A stretch of 64,000 nucleotides of DNA from an uncultured Maricaulis sp. (GTDB taxonomy: Bacteria; Pseudomonadota; Alphaproteobacteria; Caulobacterales; Maricaulaceae), in the NCBI RefSeq assembly GCF_947259345.1, contig NZ_CAMYLS010000008.1:21378-85377 (forward strand). The letters run 5' to 3'. Within the stretch, counting starts at the first letter, position 1. Each line of letters starts with the position of its first letter. A program made the translations under genes and the position numbers. Below are positions 34,051 to 41,927 of the stretch, piece after piece. The notes beneath the pieces are model-generated. The model made no database searches, was not told where the DNA came from, and saw only the letters and a program-made list of their open reading frames with translations.

Positions 34051-34812
34051 TCAATCTCTGAAGCGGCGGGACACGCCTGCAAGACTCCACATCACGATAG
34101 CGCCATCTTCCACCGCGTCAAACGTGTCGGAGTAGTAATTGGCGGGTGTAGTCTGGTGCGGTTGGTAAAGCACTTGCCGGAACCGCAACTGACGCATGAG
34201 GGATCGGGTGCGATTTTGGAAACGGCGGATCTCATTGGATCGTTGAAATCGTTCGGCACTGCAAACTGCGACCAGGTCGCGGTCGGCCGTGGTGTAGCAC
34301 CCGACGCCGTCATAGAAGTCGTCGATATTGTTCAGGCTCGCTCGCAGGCGCGGCAGCAGACGGCGTTGCTTGCGGGCGAGGTGCAAGATGAGCCGGTTGA
34401 CGCGCTCGAGTTCTTCGCCGTTCAGTTGATGGGTCTCTGACTGAGCTACCACACCGACCCAGTCTTCCAGCTGATTGAGGACGGCAACAACACCATCCCA
34501 GTCCAAAGCCCTCAGATCCGGAGAATAGGCGTCGATGGCCGCGACCGCGCGATCCACATCAGCGACATAAAGCGATGCAGCTTCCTGCATGCGGGCATCA
34601 ACCGTGGCGTCGTATTCACTCGATTGACCGCGCGCGCTCCGCAACATTGCGGCCTGGCGGTTGCTGGTGTCGTCGCTCTGAGGCCGGGAGGCGGTCTCCG
34701 ACGGGCGGATGGGGCTTTGAGCAGGCGGCGTTGGGTTCGCCCACGTGTAGACCGCGATAGTTGTGAGCGTTGTCACAACCAACGCAGCGGTTGCCAACCT
34801 GACCGAAGACAT
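34051..34812 (-). CDS. Hypothetical membrane-anchored/exported protein
   Basis: A 253-residue protein with an N-terminal hydrophobic segment (LATAALVVTTLTTIAVYTWA, residues 6-25), a Pro/Ser-rich linker, then a mostly helical acidic/basic domain with two Cys residues (GVGCYTTADRDLVAVCSAE) about 15 apart. ATG 34812 has GGAGGGG 3-5 bases upstream. I recognise no family. The cysteines after a signal sequence suggest a periplasmic disulfide. Neighbours (acetyltransferase, MoxR) give no clue to the role. Confidence 0.7.
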   Translation of the reverse strand: MSSVRLATAALVVTTLTTIAVYTWANPTPPAQSPIRPSETASRPQSDDTSNRQAAMLRSARGQSSEYDATVDARMQEAASLYVADVDRAVAAIDAYSPDLRALDWDGVVAVLNQLEDWVGVVAQSETHQLNGEELERVNRLILHLARKQRRLLPRLRASLNNIDDFYDGVGCYTTADRDLVAVCSAERFQRSNEIRRFQNRTRSLMRQLRFRQVLYQPHQTTPANYYSDTFDAVEDGAIVMWSLAGVSRRFRD

Positions 34813-34922
34813 AAGCCCCTCCCGATCCATCGGTTTTATCCTCACAACCGGGAGGGGGGATGTCGAATTAATTCACGTCAAGCAATCGGTCGTTAATTTT
34901 AGTCAAGCAACCGGTATTGCTC

Positions 34923-35801
34923 TCAGGCCGCCCCCGGCCCGCGCGGACCCTCGCCCGGGCCACCGGGACGCCGCGCCATGAAGGCGAGCTTTTCGAACAG
35001 CATGACGTCCTGTTCGTTTTTCAGCAGGGCACCGTGCAGCGGCGGGATCAGCTTGCGCGGGTCGCGTTCGGCCAGGACCGAGGCATCGATATCCTCGACC
35101 AGGAGGAGTTTCAGCCAGTCCAGCAATTCCGAGGTCGAGGGCTTCTTCTTGACGCCAGGCACATCGCGGATCTGGTAGAAGAGCGTCAGCGCTTCCGACA
35201 GGAGGCGCCCCTTCAGGCCGGGATAATGGACCTCGACGATCTTGCGCATGGTCGCTTCGTCAGGGAAGGCGATGAAGTGGAAGAAGCAGCGGCGCAAGAA
35301 GGCGTCCGGCAATTCCTTCTCATTGTTCGAGGTGATGATGATGACCGGGCGGCTCTGCGCCGTGATCGTCTCGCCGGTCTCGTAGACATGGAATTCCATC
35401 CGGTCGAGCTCCTGCAGGAGGTCGTTAGGGAATTCGATATCGGCCTTGTCGATCTCGTCGATCAGCAGGACGGAGCGCTCGGGCGCGGCGAAGGCCTCCC
35501 ACAGCTTGCCCTTGCGGATATAGTTATTGATATCGTGCACCCGGTCATCGCCGAGCTGGCTGTCGCGCAGGCGCGCCACGGCATCATACTCATACAGACC
35601 CTGGCGGGCCTTTGTGGTCGACTTGATGTGCCATTCTATCAGCGGCATGCCCATCGCCTGAGCGACCTGCTTGGCCAATTCCGTCTTGCCTGTGCCCGGC
35701 TCGCCTTTGACGAGAAGCGGGCGCTCGAGAGCCACCGCGGCGTTGACCGCGGCACTCAGTTCACCATCAGCAACGTACTGATCTGTTCCTTCAAAGCGCA
35801 T
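34923..35801 (-). CDS. MoxR-family AAA+ ATPase
   Basis: A 292-residue ATPase of the MoxR/CoxD type. Walker A is GEPGTGKT (residues 33-40), Walker B SVLLIDEIDKADIEFPNDLL, sensor 1 PVIIITSNNEKELPDAFLRRC with the arginine finger. It normally works with a VWA protein; the CoxE-like gene at 24419-25594, about 9.3 kb away on the same strand, is its probable partner, and the C-terminal part (SELLDWLKLLLVEDIDASVL) matches ATPases paired with that family. The tail is Gly/Pro-rich. Confidence 0.92.
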   Translation of the reverse strand: MRFEGTDQYVADGELSAAVNAAVALERPLLVKGEPGTGKTELAKQVAQAMGMPLIEWHIKSTTKARQGLYEYDAVARLRDSQLGDDRVHDINNYIRKGKLWEAFAAPERSVLLIDEIDKADIEFPNDLLQELDRMEFHVYETGETITAQSRPVIIITSNNEKELPDAFLRRCFFHFIAFPDEATMRKIVEVHYPGLKGRLLSEALTLFYQIRDVPGVKKKPSTSELLDWLKLLLVEDIDASVLAERDPRKLIPPLHGALLKNEQDVMLFEKLAFMARRPGGPGEGPRGPGAA

Positions 35802-35945
35802 GTCAGCGATCTAGCGCGATTGGTCGCATGTCTCCAGAGGGGTTTGCCCGTTAATTTTGTATTCGCCACCAACACGCGTCGATTAAGGGACTGTAAAGAC
35901 GAATCCCGTCGAGTGTGATTGCATGATGGAAGAGGTGCTCGATCC

Positions 35946-36659
35946 ATGGCTGACGGGATGATGCGGACGCAGAATTTTTACGCCTTCGAATGGCTGACCG
36001 GGAAGGTTGCGGATTGCGATCCCAATTTCCCGACGACGCTGCATGCCTGGGATGGCGAAACGCTTGAGCTGGGCGATGTGGACACGGCCTATTTCGGCTT
36101 TGTCCAGGAAGGCGAGGCGACGCTGGTGACGGCGTCGGGCCAGTTCACGCTGCGCGCGGGGATGTATTTCTCGGCCAATAACGCGCTCACCGTCTCCGGT
36201 GGCCGCGGCATCGTCATGGCGCGCGAATTCCATCAGGCCTTCTTCTCGATCGGCGGCCCGGTCGAACCGCAGGGCCGTCTGAAATACATCGATGGCTGCA
36301 CCGACAGCCTGCTGATCGCGCCGGTCAAGATGGGCGATCCCTGTCTCAACCTGCTCTATTTCCCGCCGGGCATCGACCAGACCTCCCACACCCATCCGTC
36401 CGATCGGATCGGTGTGGTCTTCTCCGGTCGCGGCGAGTGCGAGACGCCGGAAGGCATCATTCCACTTGAACCGAGCGTGATGTTCCGTATCCCCTATGAA
36501 GGCCATCACAAATTCCGCACCTTCGATAGCGAAATGCGCGTGATCGCTTACCATCCGGACAGTGATTTCGGCCCGCAGGACGAAAACCACCCGATGATCA
36601 ATCGCACGATTGTTGATGGCGTTTCTGCGTCGAAGATCGACGCGATCCGGACGAAATAA
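35946..36659 (+). CDS. Cupin-domain protein
   Basis: A 237-residue protein with a two-cupin look. The second cupin holds the metal-binding pattern LLYFPPGIDQTSHTHPSDRI (about 143-162) and GRGECETPEGIIPLEPSVMF, then HHKFRTFDSEMRVIAYHPDSD near 190, giving His and Glu ligands. The first half (EGEATLVTASGQFTLRAGMY) is a cupin without the His pair. It may act as a small-molecule dioxygenase, isomerase or regulator of ectoine-synthase-like type; function is unknown. The ATG at 35946 is chosen; 35958 is an alternative. It is followed by a terminator. Confidence 0.75.
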   Translation: MADGMMRTQNFYAFEWLTGKVADCDPNFPTTLHAWDGETLELGDVDTAYFGFVQEGEATLVTASGQFTLRAGMYFSANNALTVSGGRGIVMAREFHQAFFSIGGPVEPQGRLKYIDGCTDSLLIAPVKMGDPCLNLLYFPPGIDQTSHTHPSDRIGVVFSGRGECETPEGIIPLEPSVMFRIPYEGHHKFRTFDSEMRVIAYHPDSDFGPQDENHPMINRTIVDGVSASKIDAIRTK

Positions 36660-36684
36660 TGTCGGGTGTCAGCCGCGACAAATG

Positions 36685-36708
36685 GGGCGCCTCCGGGCGC
36701 CCTTTTTT
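36685..36708 (+). terminator. Rho-independent terminator after cupin gene
   Basis: GGGCGC at 36685-36690 and GCGCCC at 36697-36702 form a compact hairpin followed by six T residues at 36703-36708, about 26 bases after the cupin stop. Confidence 0.88.
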
Positions 36709-36725
36709 GTTGTGGCCCAAATTTA

Positions 36726-36831
36726 CCGTCACCCTGACGAAGGTCAGGGCCCAGATCCAAGGGCGAGACTTATCCAGTCCGGGCACCATCTCGCTTTATA
36801 ATCTGGGTCCTGACCTTCGTCAGGATGACGG
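36726..36831. repeat. Inverted pair of REP-like palindromic units
   Basis: Two 31-base arms, 36726-36756 and 36801-36831, are reverse complements with two mismatches (core CCTGACGAAGGTCAGG). Each arm is itself a stem-loop (CCTGAC-GAAG-GTCAGG). The 44 bases between are not repeated. The unit resembles the intergenic REP/BIME-type repeats of many proteobacteria and lies 76 bases before a GIY-YIG nuclease remnant. I saw no other copy in this window. Confidence 0.8.
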
Positions 36832-36907
36832 TTGGTGGAGGCTGGAAAATTGACAGTTGGTGACCGGCATCACGGATGTCCGGACACGCCAACGCTACCC
36901 TTCGCGC

Positions 36908-37215
36908 ATGGCCCGCCATCCGTGTGTCTATATCCTCGCCAGCCAACGCAACGGCACACTCTACATCGGTGTGACGGGCAATATCGCGATGCGGATCATG
37001 CTGCACAAGGAAGGCAAGGGCTCGGCCTTTACCCGCGAGTACAAGGTCAATCGCCTAGTCTGGTACGAGTTTCACCAGGATTTCGGGTTTGCAATCGAAC
37101 GCGAGAAGCGCCTGAAAACTGGCATCGCCAATGGAGGATCAATCTGATCGAGCGCACCAATCCCGATTGGGAAGACCTGTTCGAGACCATCCAGATGTGG
37201 GCGCCTATGGAGTGA
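36908..37215 (+). pseudogene. GIY-YIG nuclease gene broken by a frameshift
   Basis: The first frame (ATG 36908) gives PCVYILASQRNGTLYIGVTG, the GIY-YIG fold start (VYILAS and YIGVTGN), and continues to EREKRLK at about 37117. It then reads out of frame into a premature stop at 37147, while the family's expected ending NWHRQWRINLIERTNPDWED continues in the other frame to a stop at 37213-37215. One A missing from the A-run at 37115-37118 explains it. It is either a pseudogene or a sequencing error. These UvrC-like small nucleases are common next to repeats in alphaproteobacteria. The stop abuts the convergent pseI-like stop. Confidence 0.82.
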
Positions 37216-38133
37216 TCAAAACTCCACCCGGTCATCCGGCGCGTGTTGCGGGCGCAGCCAGTCGACACCCTCATCATCCGGCTTTCCAGTTGCGGCGTCA
37301 TATCGACCACGGCGCAGATTGCGGCGGCGATTGATCTCGCTGGCGGCCGGTTTTTTCACGCCATCACCCAGGGCAATCTCCAGATTGCGCAGATCGGTGA
37401 TCATGGCGGCCAGCTCGTCCATCTCCATCGCGAACGGATGGTCGGGACCGGGCGTGGTGCGGTCGAAGGTCACGTGTTTCTCGATCACCACGGCGCCCAG
37501 GGCCGCGGCGGCGATCGGGGCCATGGCGCCGGGCGAGTGGTCGGACAGGCCGACGGACAGGCCGAGTGTCTTCTGCATGGTTGTGATCGCTGCGAGGTTG
37601 AGATCCTCCCAGGCCGGCGGGTAGCTGGCGGCGCAATGCAGGACGGTCAGCTTCGGACAGCCGGCCCGGCTCAACGTGCTGACGGCCTGCGTGACCTCAT
37701 CCATATAGCTGGCACCGCTCGACAGGATGAGCGGTTTGCCGGTCGCGCCCAGCGCTTCCAGAAGCGGCGAGAAGGTGAGGTCGCCCGAGGCGATCTTGTA
37801 GCGTTTGACGCCGATCTCTTCCATCAGCGCGACGGCGTCCAGCGAGAAGGGCGTGGACATGAATTCGACGCCATTGTCCTCGGCACAGGCTTTCAGCGGC
37901 GCGTGCCAGGCATCGGGCAGGCCGGCATTGGAGAAGGCGGCGAATTTCGGATTCTCGACAATCTGGCCGTCCGCATCCTTTACATAGCGGGCGATCAGGC
38001 CTTCGCGGCTCAATGTCTGGAATTTGACGACATCGGCTCCGGCCTTGGCACAGGCCGCGATATAGCGCTTGGCTTCGTCGATATCGCCGCCATGGTTGGA
38101 GCCGATTTCGGCGATCACATCGATATGGGTCAT
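37216..38133 (-). CDS. NeuB-family nonulosonate synthase (PseI-like), short C-terminus
   Basis: A 305-residue TIM-barrel aldolase that condenses an aminosugar with phosphoenolpyruvate to form a nine-carbon sugar. Seen: IAEIGSNHGGDIDEAKRYI (residues 7-25), VKFQT, FMSTPFSLDAVALMEEIGVK, YKIASGDLTF, ILSSGASYMDEV, VGLSDHSPGA and VVIEKHVTFDRTTPGPDH. This is the full catalytic core, but the usual C-terminal SAF (antifreeze-like) domain of about 55 residues is reduced to some 35 residues (INRRRNLRRGRYDAATG). Neighbouring pseG, pseB and pseC suggest pseudaminate. It is the last gene of the operon starting with flmG. Confidence 0.88.
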   Translation of the reverse strand: MTHIDVIAEIGSNHGGDIDEAKRYIAACAKAGADVVKFQTLSREGLIARYVKDADGQIVENPKFAAFSNAGLPDAWHAPLKACAEDNGVEFMSTPFSLDAVALMEEIGVKRYKIASGDLTFSPLLEALGATGKPLILSSGASYMDEVTQAVSTLSRAGCPKLTVLHCAASYPPAWEDLNLAAITTMQKTLGLSVGLSDHSPGAMAPIAAAALGAVVIEKHVTFDRTTPGPDHPFAMEMDELAAMITDLRNLEIALGDGVKKPAASEINRRRNLRRGRYDAATGKPDDEGVDWLRPQHAPDDRVEF

Positions 38134-38136
38134 GGA

Positions 38137-38871
38137 TCAGGAAGCCAGGTCTGTGAGGATGGATTTGAGCACGTGTGTCTCGTCGAACAGGCGGCACAAA
38201 TGCGCCGTGTCGGCCGGCCAGTCGCGCTCTGCCAGGCTGGCATGGAGCGCGCGGACCAGGGCGAGATCGTCCCGTGTGTCGACAGAGACATCAAAGTCCG
38301 GCCGGTGCAGCGCTTCCGGGAAATCGACCGCGTGACAGCGGAAGCGGTCGAGATGGTCGCGAATGAAGACAGTGACGTGTTCGCGGTCGCGCGGTGTGGT
38401 CTCGGCGGCGCTATCAAGCTGGCGCAGGACGGCGGTCTCGACGACTTCGGCACGCAGACCCTTGGGCAGATGTCCGGCGCTCGGGCGGGTATACTCAGCA
38501 CCCTGGGCGCGATGCTCGGCAACGCAGCGCGCAATCACGGCGGGGTCGCGGAAGGGGCTGTCCGAGGTGATGCGGATCAGCGTCTTGGCCAGGGTGAGTT
38601 CGGCGACCATGAGGAAGCGCGACAGCACATCCTCTTCCGAGCCGCGGAAGACGCGGATGCCTTCGCTTTCGGCCAAGGCGACGACCGCATCATCATCGGG
38701 ATTGGTCGTGGTCGCGATGACCAATTCGTCCACGCCCTCGATCTCGCGCAAATGGCGGCACTGGTAGGCCAGCAGCGACACATCGTCGTGCAAGGGTTCC
38801 AGAATCTTGCCCGGCAGCCGGTTGGAGCCGGTGCGGGCCTGAATGACGGCGACTGTTCGGGTCACGATCAT
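38137..38871 (-). CDS. SpsF-like cytidylyltransferase (CMP-nonulosonate synthase candidate)
   Basis: A 244-residue nucleotidyltransferase. The start VAVIQARTGSNRLPGKIL is the SpsF/glycosyltransferase-family variant of the G-(S/T)-x-R-x-P-x-K nucleotide-binding loop, and VFRGSEEDVLSRFLMVAE with LIRITSDSPFRDPAVI continues the fold. It is not the classical PseF sequence, yet its position between the NeuB-type synthase (3-base gap) and the ATP-grasp gene (4-base overlap) suggests that it activates the nonulosonate with CMP. This is inference from context. Confidence 0.82.
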   Translation of the reverse strand: MIVTRTVAVIQARTGSNRLPGKILEPLHDDVSLLAYQCRHLREIEGVDELVIATTTNPDDDAVVALAESEGIRVFRGSEEDVLSRFLMVAELTLAKTLIRITSDSPFRDPAVIARCVAEHRAQGAEYTRPSAGHLPKGLRAEVVETAVLRQLDSAAETTPRDREHVTVFIRDHLDRFRCHAVDFPEALHRPDFDVSVDTRDDLALVRALHASLAERDWPADTAHLCRLFDETHVLKSILTDLAS

Positions 38872-39911
38872 GTCTCCTCGGTTGGCGGGATTTCGATGTC
38901 CTGCCAGGTTCGAACCATACGCGTTGGAGCATAGGGCGGAAAGGTTGACGGGATATGGCCGACAAGATGCTCGCGGCCGGCCAGCATGCGCACCAGCAGG
39001 GCCGGGATATTAAGGCCGGCCAGGGTCATCAGATAGCCAAAGCCCCACATGCGTGGATTGATCTCCAGCAGATAGGGCGGGGCGTCCTTGGTCGGACGTT
39101 TCAGCTCGACGGCGGCAAGGCCATGCCAGGGGCCGGAGGCCTGGAGGACGGCAAGGCCGGCCGCCATCAACTCGGGGTCATCGACCGTCTCGCCGGCGAT
39201 CGCGACACCGCCGGAGGGCGGATTGGTCTGCAGCTTGCGGTGCAGGGTCGAGACGATCAGGTCGCCGCGGTTCCACAGCGAACCGATCGTATAGACCGTT
39301 TCCGCGCCGCCGGGGATGAGTTGCTGGACGACGCAAGGTCCGTGCTCCGTCGAAGTCTCGGTCCAGACGGCGCGGAGCTCGGCCATGTCGGATGGATAAC
39401 TGACACCGCGCGCGCCACGCGATGTGCGCGGTTTGACGACGCAGGGAAAGCCCCCATCCCAGCCGGTGAGGTCCGCATCGCACGTCGGTTGCAGTGTCTG
39501 CGGATGGGGCAGGCCGACACGGCGGGCTCGTTCGAGGAGTAAGCCCTTGTCGATACCGAAGGCGATCACCTCCGGCTCGGCGACCGGCACGCGCAGGCCG
39601 GCTTCGCTCCACGCGCGGGCAACCGGCGCGAGGGCGGCGATCTCCGCTTCAGATCCGGCGATGATGATGTCGAGGTCTTGGAGTTCGCAGAAGGCTTTTA
39701 CCGCAAAGCGGTAGGCCTCCGGATCGGCCGCCGAGGGCAAGACGGTGTGCTCGATGCCCGGCTCGTATAGCCCGCCGGCCAGCGCATTCGTATCGGCGGC
39801 CACGAGGCGCAGGGCTGGATCGGCCTGGCGCAAGGAGCGCAGCGTGCCCAGTCCGGGCGGCGCTCCGACACCGGTAACCAGTACGCCCCTGGAGAGTTCA
39901 GACAGGCTCAT
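38868..39911 (-). CDS. ATP-grasp domain protein
   Basis: A 347-residue ATP-grasp enzyme of the carbamoyl-phosphate-synthase-like type: an N-terminal Rossmann-like part (VLVTGVGAPPGLGTLRSLRQ), the ATP lid PCVVKPRTSRGARGVSYP, then LAAVELKRPTKDAPPYLLEI with NPRMWG supplying the metal ligands (Glu and Asn). Such enzymes ligate carboxylates to amines. In this operon of flagellin-sugar genes it could attach an amino acid or amide to the nonulosonate, but the substrate is unknown. ATG 39911 overlaps the sulfotransferase stop (ATGA). Confidence 0.8.
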   Translation of the reverse strand: MSLSELSRGVLVTGVGAPPGLGTLRSLRQADPALRLVAADTNALAGGLYEPGIEHTVLPSAADPEAYRFAVKAFCELQDLDIIIAGSEAEIAALAPVARAWSEAGLRVPVAEPEVIAFGIDKGLLLERARRVGLPHPQTLQPTCDADLTGWDGGFPCVVKPRTSRGARGVSYPSDMAELRAVWTETSTEHGPCVVQQLIPGGAETVYTIGSLWNRGDLIVSTLHRKLQTNPPSGGVAIAGETVDDPELMAAGLAVLQASGPWHGLAAVELKRPTKDAPPYLLEINPRMWGFGYLMTLAGLNIPALLVRMLAGREHLVGHIPSTFPPYAPTRMVRTWQDIEIPPTEET

Positions 39912-40882
39912 GCCGGCCGCCACAGGTCGAGGGAGCGCCCGAGCAGGTCTTCCAGGGCGATAATCTCCGGCTCGAATTGCGTCTGGAGCCGGGCGCGGGT
40001 CTCGGCTGCCATCGGCGGGATCGAGACCTTGGCGTCCTGGATGGGTGGGTAGACGCCATCGGCGCTGGTCGCGCCGGCAACACCGGTGACGGGCGCAACC
40101 AGTTCGGCGTGCCGAGCCTCGAAACTCTCACCGTCGCGATCATCATGCGCGCCCTCGAGAATGCTCATCTTCGAGCGCGGTATGCCGCCGGTATTATAGC
40201 GTGTCTCCACTTCGACGGGGACATCGCTGTCGATCTCGAGAAAGTCGAAGATGCGCTTCACAACGCCCGGCCCATCCTGGTCGAGCTCGTCTTGAAGCAG
40301 GATGAGCATGGTGTCGAACCGGTCGCGATATTCGCGCAGACGATCAGCATAGCGGCCGGTCTCGGCGTAGAGCCACTGAAAGCCCCAATTGGCGGCGATG
40401 CGGCGCGGCTCATCCGCGAGGGCTTTCTCGAAGGAGTAGAATTCCGCATCGCGGCGGACATTCTGCAGGTAATGGGAATAAGTGCGGTCCACGGGATTGC
40501 GCAGAATGGCGATGATGCGCGTTTCCGGTCCGCAATAGGTCATCACGCGCGGCGCTGCGATCGGGGCGTAGGCGTAATAGTCCGGCGAGACGTCACCGAT
40601 GCGCACCTGGCCACCATACTCGGCGAACAGGGCCTGGTAATCGCTGACATTCGGCGCGGTGTCGAAATGATAGAAGGCCGGCCAGTAGACCGAGCCATCG
40701 CCGACCCCGGAAAAGAAACGTCCTTCCTTGCGGACCTGTGAGAGGAAGACGTCCGGGTGCTGGCTGAGATAGTGATAGAGTGAGGTCGTGCCGGATTTGG
40801 GCGCGCCGATGACCAGGAAATTCGGCCAGATCTGGCGATCGCCGGTCGTCGGGCCGGTTTCAGTCCGGAGGTCGCGGGTCAT
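39908..40882 (-). CDS. Sulfotransferase-domain protein
   Basis: A 324-residue PAPS-dependent sulfotransferase. The 5'-phosphosulfate loop is FLVIGAPKSGTTSLYHYLSQ (about 22-41) and the 3'-phosphate motif RIIAILRNPVDRTYSHYLQN follows near 122. No membrane segment, so it acts in the cytoplasm on a soluble sugar or carrier, or on protein. It sits in the flagellin glycosylation operon between pseG and the ATP-grasp gene, suggesting a sulfated sugar. Two starts are plausible: ATG 40882 (used) and ATG 40939, both with AAGG-type ribosome sites. Confidence 0.82.
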   Translation of the reverse strand: MTRDLRTETGPTTGDRQIWPNFLVIGAPKSGTTSLYHYLSQHPDVFLSQVRKEGRFFSGVGDGSVYWPAFYHFDTAPNVSDYQALFAEYGGQVRIGDVSPDYYAYAPIAAPRVMTYCGPETRIIAILRNPVDRTYSHYLQNVRRDAEFYSFEKALADEPRRIAANWGFQWLYAETGRYADRLREYRDRFDTMLILLQDELDQDGPGVVKRIFDFLEIDSDVPVEVETRYNTGGIPRSKMSILEGAHDDRDGESFEARHAELVAPVTGVAGATSADGVYPPIQDAKVSIPPMAAETRARLQTQFEPEIIALEDLLGRSLDLWRPA

Positions 40883-40978
40883 GAGCCTGCCTTGTCCTTG
40901 ATTCTCGGCTTTGTCGGGTCGGTTGGTGCGAATCACCATTCTGCCTTGGGTCCAATGGACCCGTTGAGACTTAAGGAT

Positions 40979-41923
40979 TTACTGCGATTCCGCTGAACGC
41001 GTCGCGGCCAGCCCGAGCAGATGCCGGGCGACGCGGCCCGCGCCGCCGCCATCGACCAAAGCCTGACCGGTGCGGGCCATCGTCTGACGGCGGTCGGCAT
41101 CGGCGATCAAGGCCGACAATTCAGTTCCGAACCGACGCTCGAAGCCCGGATCGTCTGGATTGAGCGACAGACCCAAGCCGGCGCTCTCGAACTGTGCCGC
41201 TCGATCAAGCTGATTGGGGGCAATTGGCACGCACAGGGTCGGCAGACCGGTCGCGGCCGCTTCATGCAGGCTGGTGCCGCCGGCCAGTATGCCGATATCG
41301 GCCAACCGCAAGGCTTCGCTGAGCGGCGGTACAGGGCCATTGCGGGCCGGTCCCCGCCATTCGACATCCATCGCCGGAAAGCTGCGCGCCAGAAGGTCGC
41401 GAATTCGGGCGAGGAGCGGGGTATGCGTGCCACCGAGCGAGAGCAATATCCGCCCCGCAGTGGGGCCGACCTCACGGGCAGGAAGATCGGTATAATCGCG
41501 GGCGAGGAGGAGGTATTTCGGGCCGCTGAGCGCGGGCGCGCCGGAGGCGGACAGGCCGGGCAGGAAACCCTGTCGGACATGCAGGTCCGGGATGGCACCA
41601 TGCAGGAAATTGCCAATGAGAGTGACATGAGTACCGTGTCGCCGGAGCGTCGCGACCCGATCCGCATCGGTGACCTTCCAGTCTGCGATCAGATCGCGGA
41701 TCGCCAGCGCGTCGAGATGGTCGGCGAGGGCGTCATCGCTTTCCAGCACGATGATCTCGACCGCGGGGTCGAGATCGGCCGGCAGGTATTGCGGGGTTGT
41801 TGTGAGCCAGATTGGCGCTGCGCCTGCGACCACCAGCGCATTGGCCAGGGCGCCGCACCGCATGACATGACCCAGTCCGATCGTGTTCGAGCCGTCGGCG
41901 CGAAGGGCGAGCCGGGCCGTCAT
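40979..41923 (-). CDS. pseG: PseG-like UDP-sugar hydrolase
   Basis: A 314-residue GT-B-fold hydrolase that removes UDP from UDP-2,4-diacetamido-2,4,6-trideoxy-altropyranose in pseudaminate synthesis. The N-terminus ALRADGSNTIGLGHVMRCGA (residues 5-24) is the PseG hallmark with GxGHxxR, and the C-terminal LSLGGT and ILAGGTSLHEAAATGLP match the nucleotide-side motif. ATG 41923 lies 4 bases after the flmG stop. It feeds the NeuB-type synthase downstream. Confidence 0.9.
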   Translation of the reverse strand: MTARLALRADGSNTIGLGHVMRCGALANALVVAGAAPIWLTTTPQYLPADLDPAVEIIVLESDDALADHLDALAIRDLIADWKVTDADRVATLRRHGTHVTLIGNFLHGAIPDLHVRQGFLPGLSASGAPALSGPKYLLLARDYTDLPAREVGPTAGRILLSLGGTHTPLLARIRDLLARSFPAMDVEWRGPARNGPVPPLSEALRLADIGILAGGTSLHEAAATGLPTLCVPIAPNQLDRAAQFESAGLGLSLNPDDPGFERRFGTELSALIADADRRQTMARTGQALVDGGGAGRVARHLLGLAATRSAESQ

Positions 41924-41927
41924 GGGG

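Noticed and set aside
33965..34087. Readable 30-residue minus-strand stretch (GDRGTVTVHGSDIINSREA)
   Set aside because: It looks protein-like but has no start codon with a ribosome site and overlaps the end of the exported protein gene in another frame; a lost tail of that gene cannot be ruled out, but evidence is too thin.
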